DNA of 43,971 nt, taken from the NCBI GenBank assembly GCA_023264765.1, contig JAHFVC010000009.1, positions 1 through 43,971 on the forward strand, written 5' to 3'. The DNA is from Mycobacterium sp. (GTDB taxonomy: Bacteria; Actinomycetota; Actinomycetes; Mycobacteriales; Mycobacteriaceae). The position numbers and the translations under genes are program-made. The notes beneath the pieces are model-generated. The model ran no database searches and was not told the DNA's origin. It saw only the letters and a list, made by a program, of their open reading frames with translations. Each line of letters starts with the position of its first letter. Position 1 is the first letter of the stretch. This document shows positions 40,567 through 43,971 of the stretch, piece after piece.

Positions 40567-42107
40567 ATGAATGAGTGGTGGGCGGCCCGAGAACTCTCGG
40601 AACGACTGATCCCCGCCGCCCTCGACGGCGGCCCGGAGGACTGGCTGGAGGGCGCTCGCATTCTCGCGAGTCTGGATGGGCACACGTGGCTGGCTCTCGA
40701 CCAAGCAACCCGATACCGTCAACGGGCCGACCACCTCGGCCTTCCCGGTACCCCGTCCTGGCCGCAGGTACGGCTGGATGAGCCGACCGGCTTCGTCGCG
40801 GCAATGGCCAGCATGCACGCTGACGGTAGACGGCGGGAACGCGCGACCCGCGTTCTTGCGGCGAATGGCTCGGATGCCGCCGGCGCCGCACTCGCCGTGC
40901 GACTGCTCGACTGGGTGCCGCAGGTGCGTACCCAAGCGTGGGACGCAATTCAGTCCCTGGTGAGCGCAGATCGCATCGAGGCCACAGTGACGTGCTGATC
41001 GCGGGCCGGGACCGGCCGCATGCCGCCGAAGCTCTGCGCGTTGCGAAGGACGAGATCGTGAACAACTCCGCCACTCGCAATCTCTGCCAGCGGTTGATCG
41101 CCGGCGACCGGCGCCGAGTACGACGCTGGGGCTACGCCCTGAGCTATGAACTCGGCTTGTTGACTCCACTGCAACTGACCGACGGCGCACGTGCGGACTC
41201 CGATCAATGGATCCGCGCGAGGAGCGCAGAGTGGCTCGGCTCCGTCGAGCCGCAGACATTGACTGCGCTCCTGGACGCGAAGTCCGTCGAAGTGAGACAC
41301 GCTGCGCTCACCCGCATCAGAAACACCGATCTGACCGATGATGCACTGACTCGGCTACTGCTGGACCGCGCTCCCAGGATTCGAGAATGCGCGCAGCGAC
41401 TGGCGGCGCAGCGCGGGTTCGAGGTCGCGCCGATCTATCGGCAGATCCTCGCCGACTCGGGCACACCTGCGCGGATCCGAGCGGCATGCGTGCACGGACT
41501 CAGCGCAGTCGGCGCCCCGCAGGATGTACCGGTGTTCGTCGAGCACCTTCGCGACGCAAGCCCATGCGTCCGAGCGGCTGCCGTCGGCGCCACCGTGCAT
41601 CTCGCAACAGCCGAGGTCGCTGTCGAACGGCTCGCGACCGCGTTGCGGGACTCGAGCGCTCGGGTGTGCCTCGCAGCCGCCAAAGGGCTGCGCCGCCTCA
41701 ATGCCCCGGTTTCAGTGGCCGAAAAGGCCTGGGAATCAACCCGATACGCAAGTCGCCGAGCGGCATGGCGATTCGCCCGCAGCGCCGGCGGCTGGGAACA
41801 ACTTGAGGCCGACCTGCGCGCCGCGGTTGATTCAGATCCTCAGCTGGCGGCAGCCGGTAAGGCCGTCCTCCCAGCGTGGGCAATGTTCGGCGCCGCAAAA
41901 ACGTGGGGCATACTTCCCGACGATCAAAGGGAACGAATCGCCCAGTACCTGGCGGAACTCGATCTCGATTCAGAATTCGAGCGACTCGTCAGGTTCTGCG
42001 CCGACATGGAACCACCGGCCGAACCACCCGCAGATAACGGATCTGCGGAATCGCCCGCAGTGTCGAAGCGACCCCGCTGGTTCCACGTCTTGTCACGCCG
42101 CGGCTGA
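40567..42107 (+). pseudogene. HEAT-repeat protein split by one frameshift
   Basis: Two overlapping ORFs form one protein of about 505 residues. Part 1 starts MNEWWAARELSERLIPAALDGG and ends DWVPQVRTQAWDAIQSLVSADRIEATVT before TGA at 40996-40998. Part 2 continues in the other frame with VLIAGRDRPHAAEALRVAKDEIVNNSATRNLCQRLI. The body is a series of helical repeats of the HEAT type (for example ARSAEWLGSVEPQTLTALLDAKSVEVRHAALTRI and VFVEHLRDASPCVRAAAVGATVHLATAEVAVERL). It ends in a Pro-rich tail. A single-base deletion near 40990 explains the split. It could be a true mutation or a sequence error, since the rest looks under selection. Confidence 0.75.
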
Positions 42108-42118
42108 GCCCCGTTCTA

Positions 42119-42898
42119 CTAACCACCCACGTCGTGGGCGATGGCGAACGCGTCCCCCGGCTGACCGATCAGGACACGGCTTCGGCTGGGCGACAACAGG
42201 ATCGACAGGTAGTGGTGCGCATGGTCGTCCGTCCTGGCCAGGCGGTTAACCCGTAGCAGCGGGGCGCCGATCGCGACGTCGAGCATCCGGGCGGTCCGCG
42301 GGCCCGCGACTTCCGCGGTGAACTCATGGTCCATACTCTCGACCCGCACGCCCACCCCACTCAGCAGGTCGTAGAGCGCGGCTCCGGCCAGCGCCTCGGC
42401 GGTGATCGACTGCGCGAGATCGGCGGGCAGCCACGCATCGGTGATCATCAACGGCTCACGGGTCCGTCGTTCGCGGCGTACCCGAACAACATGGAGTAGT
42501 TCACCATCGCGGCCGAGTTGGGCCCCGATCGCCGCGGGCGGCGGTTGCACCGCGTACTCGACGACATCGACGTCGGTTTCGAATTGGATCTGGCGCATCT
42601 CGTCGAGGTAGGTGCCGCCGGAGGCCGCGTCGCGTCCGGGATCGCGGTGCCGGACGAACGATCCAACCCCGTGCCTGCGCTCGATATACCCCTGCTCGGC
42701 CAGGTCCGCCAAGGCCCGCCGGACGGTGATCCGGGATACCCCGAACTGCTGGCCGAGTGTCTGCTCGGTGGGCAGCGGGTCTCCGGGAAGCAGTACGCCG
42801 CGGGCGATTTCGTCGTGCACAACCAGGAAGAGCTGACGGTGCAACGGCACCCCGGCCGAAGGGGCCACCGGCCCGTCCACGTCACCCACGGTGCCCAT
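42119..42898 (-). CDS. GntR-family regulator, HutC/UTRA subfamily
   Basis: This 259-residue protein has an N-terminal GntR winged helix-turn-helix: PLHRQLFLVVHDEIARGVLLPGDPLPTEQTLGQQFGVSRITVRRALADLAEQGYIERRHGVGSFV. The UTRA ligand domain follows from about residue 95 (VVEYAVQPPPAAIGAQLGRDGELLHVVRVRRERRTREPLMITDAWLPADL..LLRVNRLARTDDHAHHYLSILLSPSR). It is divergent from an MmgE/PrpD gene across a perfect 26-base palindrome. It most likely represses both genes and responds to an acid handled by that pathway (inference). Confidence 0.9.
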   Translation of the reverse strand: MGTVGDVDGPVAPSAGVPLHRQLFLVVHDEIARGVLLPGDPLPTEQTLGQQFGVSRITVRRALADLAEQGYIERRHGVGSFVRHRDPGRDAASGGTYLDEMRQIQFETDVDVVEYAVQPPPAAIGAQLGRDGELLHVVRVRRERRTREPLMITDAWLPADLAQSITAEALAGAALYDLLSGVGVRVESMDHEFTAEVAGPRTARMLDVAIGAPLLRVNRLARTDDHAHHYLSILLSPSRSRVLIGQPGDAFAIAHDVGG

Positions 42899-42929
42899 GT
42901 TCGCACATCGTCCCTTGCCACATCCGCAT

Positions 42930-42955
42930 TAGTTGTTATAGAACTATAACAACTA
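42930..42955. promoter_or_regulatory. Perfect 26-base palindrome, GntR operator candidate
   Basis: TAGTTGTTATAG-AA-CTATAACAACTA has 12-base perfect arms and a two-base spacer. It lies 31 bases from the GntR start and 19 from the PrpD-family start, in the middle of the divergent promoter region. It is AT-rich within a GC-rich genome. Confidence 0.75.
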
Positions 42956-42974
42956 GTCATACGACGGGAGCGTG

Positions 42975-43971
42975 ATGATCGATCAACCCACCGATCCGTC
43001 CGGCCCCACCGGCACCCTGGCCCGCTGGGTCGCCGACCTGACCCTGGACGACGTGCCCGACCGGGTCCGTCGGCGAGCCAAACATCTGCTCCTCGACGGC
43101 ATCGGTTGCGCGTTGATCGGCGCCCAGTTGCCGTGGTCCCGGCTGGCCACCGACGCCGTCCTGGCAATGGAGGCAACGGGCGACGCCGTCGTCATCGGCA
43201 CCGGAAGGCGCACCAGCCCGACGGCGGCGACCGTGCTCAACAGCACCTACATCCAGGGTTTCGAACTCGACGACTTCCACCCGGTCGCGCCGCTGCACAG
43301 CTGCTCGCTGGTGGTACCCGTGATCCTGTCCACCGCGGCACTCGCCGGCCGAGCGCGCGGTGCTGATGCACTGCTCGCGGCGATCGCAGGATTCGAGGTC
43401 GGCCCGCGGGTCGGCTACTCGCTGCACGGCGCCCAGATGCTCGACCGCGGCTGGCACTCCGGGCCGGTGTTCGGCACTCACACCGCCGCAATGACTGCCG
43501 GCAAGCTACGCGGATTGTCGCCCGCCGCATTGGAGGACGCCCTCGGGCTGGCCGCCACCCAATCCGGCGGCCTGATGGCCGCCCAGTTCGGTGCGATGAG
43601 CAAACGCATGCAACACGGATTCGCCGCCCGCAACGGCTTCTACGCCGCCGGCCTGGCCGCTGCCGGCTACACCGGGATCAAGCAGGTCTTCGAAACCGGA
43701 TACGGCGGATTCCTGACGGTTTTCGGCGAGGGACATGATCCCGACGCCTCCGCGGTGACCGCGGGACTGGGATCCCGTTGGGAAACCGAAGACATCATGG
43801 TGAAGTCCTTCGCCGCAATGGGCGGCCTGCACGCCGGCATTCAGGCCGCGCTGCAACTCCGCAACGAGGTTGCGGGACAACAGCTCTCCCACGTCGACAT
43901 CACCGTCGGGGAAACCGTCTACCGACACGGCTGGTGGCGACCCGACCGTCCACTCACCGCGGTCGGCGCGC
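42975..43971 (+). CDS. MmgE/PrpD family protein, 3' end outside window
   Basis: This ORF is absent from the track because it runs off the window. From ATG 42975 (GGGAG upstream; GTG 42972 is adjacent), 332 codons are open without a stop. It belongs to the MmgE/PrpD family (2-methylcitrate dehydratase, iminodisuccinate epimerase and relatives): VPDRVRRRAKHLLLDGIGCALIGAQLPWSRLA, then STYIQGFELDDFHPVAPLHSCSLVVPVILSTAALAG (the D-D..H..H motif), GPVFGTHTAAMTAGKLRGLSPAALEDALGLAATQSGGLMA, and KRMQHGFAARNGFYAAGLAAAGYTG. It is probably controlled by the divergent GntR. The substrate cannot be told, and a 2-methylcitrate role is not shown because no prpC is nearby. Confidence 0.9.
   Translation, partial: MIDQPTDPSGPTGTLARWVADLTLDDVPDRVRRRAKHLLLDGIGCALIGAQLPWSRLATDAVLAMEATGDAVVIGTGRRTSPTAATVLNSTYIQGFELDDFHPVAPLHSCSLVVPVILSTAALAGRARGADALLAAIAGFEVGPRVGYSLHGAQMLDRGWHSGPVFGTHTAAMTAGKLRGLSPAALEDALGLAATQSGGLMAAQFGAMSKRMQHGFAARNGFYAAGLAAAGYTGIKQVFETGYGGFLTVFGEGHDPDASAVTAGLGSRWETEDIMVKSFAAMGGLHAGIQAALQLRNEVAGQQLSHVDITVGETVYRHGWWRPDRPLTAVGA

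Noticed and set aside
40990-40998. Programmed frameshift in the HEAT gene
   Set aside because: No slippery heptamer or downstream structure is evident at the junction.
39328-41259. 643-residue minus-strand ORF
   Set aside because: It is antisense to the DUF2306 and HEAT genes; it is Arg/Gly/His-rich low-complexity, typical of a high-GC shadow frame.
42975-43971. Methylcitrate-cycle prpD
   Set aside because: The family fits, but no prpC or prpB lies beside it, so the specific name is not supported.

Overview
The window looks like the chromosome of a high-GC actinobacterium, most likely a Mycobacterium/Mycolicibacterium. The pointers are the gene order nadD-rsfS-gpgP-octT-degV and VWA-MoxR-proA (the order known around Rv2417c-Rv2427c of M. 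tuberculosis), genes for methylglucose lipopolysaccharide synthesis, mycofactocin-type SDRs, F420-type enzymes and a lactate 2-monooxygenase. All names come from reading the sequence and translations; no database search was run.

The window has two halves of different character. Bases 1 to about 26.1 kb are an accessory region where intact catabolic modules alternate with decayed genes and insertion-sequence remnants. In order: an enoyl-CoA hydratase pseudogene ending at an IS5-family element (645-1608); a TetR / GH1 lipoprotein beta-glycosidase operon; a dead F420/NADP-reductase-like fragment; two related modules (4.4-6.9 kb and 7.3-10.5 kb), each pairing a TetR gene with a double carboxymuconolactone-decarboxylase (CMD) protein and SDRs and sharing a 12-base upstream motif; an IS3 remnant; a membrane diguanylate cyclase; remnants of an aldehyde dehydrogenase and an ABC ATPase; a LysR regulator; SDR and quinone-oxidoreductase pseudogenes; a lactate monooxygenase / MFS permease / GntR cluster; a MarR-F420 redox cluster; an esterase; an IS256-family pseudogene; and the last residues of a GH10 xylanase.

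From 26.2 kb the coding is dense and mostly intact. A DapB-like / KstD-like FAD / SDR operon follows an unusual nest of inverted repeats. Then comes the minus-strand core operon nadD-rsfS-gpgP-octT-degV, with mostly overlapping genes; a Gfo/Idh/MocA gene carrying an internal deletion; VWA-MoxR-proA on the minus strand; divergent rbsK; the intact paralogue of the hydratase that is dead at the left edge; a DUF2306 membrane protein; a HEAT-repeat gene split by one frameshift; and a HutC-type GntR regulator divergent from an MmgE/PrpD gene across a perfect 12+2+12 palindrome. The last gene runs off the window.

The parts that look least described are: (1) the duplicated TetR/CMD/SDR modules with a shared candidate operator, one of whose regulators has lost about 140 central residues; (2) a MarR/OhrR-like regulator with serine in place of the expected peroxide-sensing cysteine, heading a run of F420-type enzymes; and (3) several strong palindromes with no assigned role (22988-23019, 26074-26143, 37491-37557, 42930-42955). 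No tRNA, rRNA or CRISPR array was seen.
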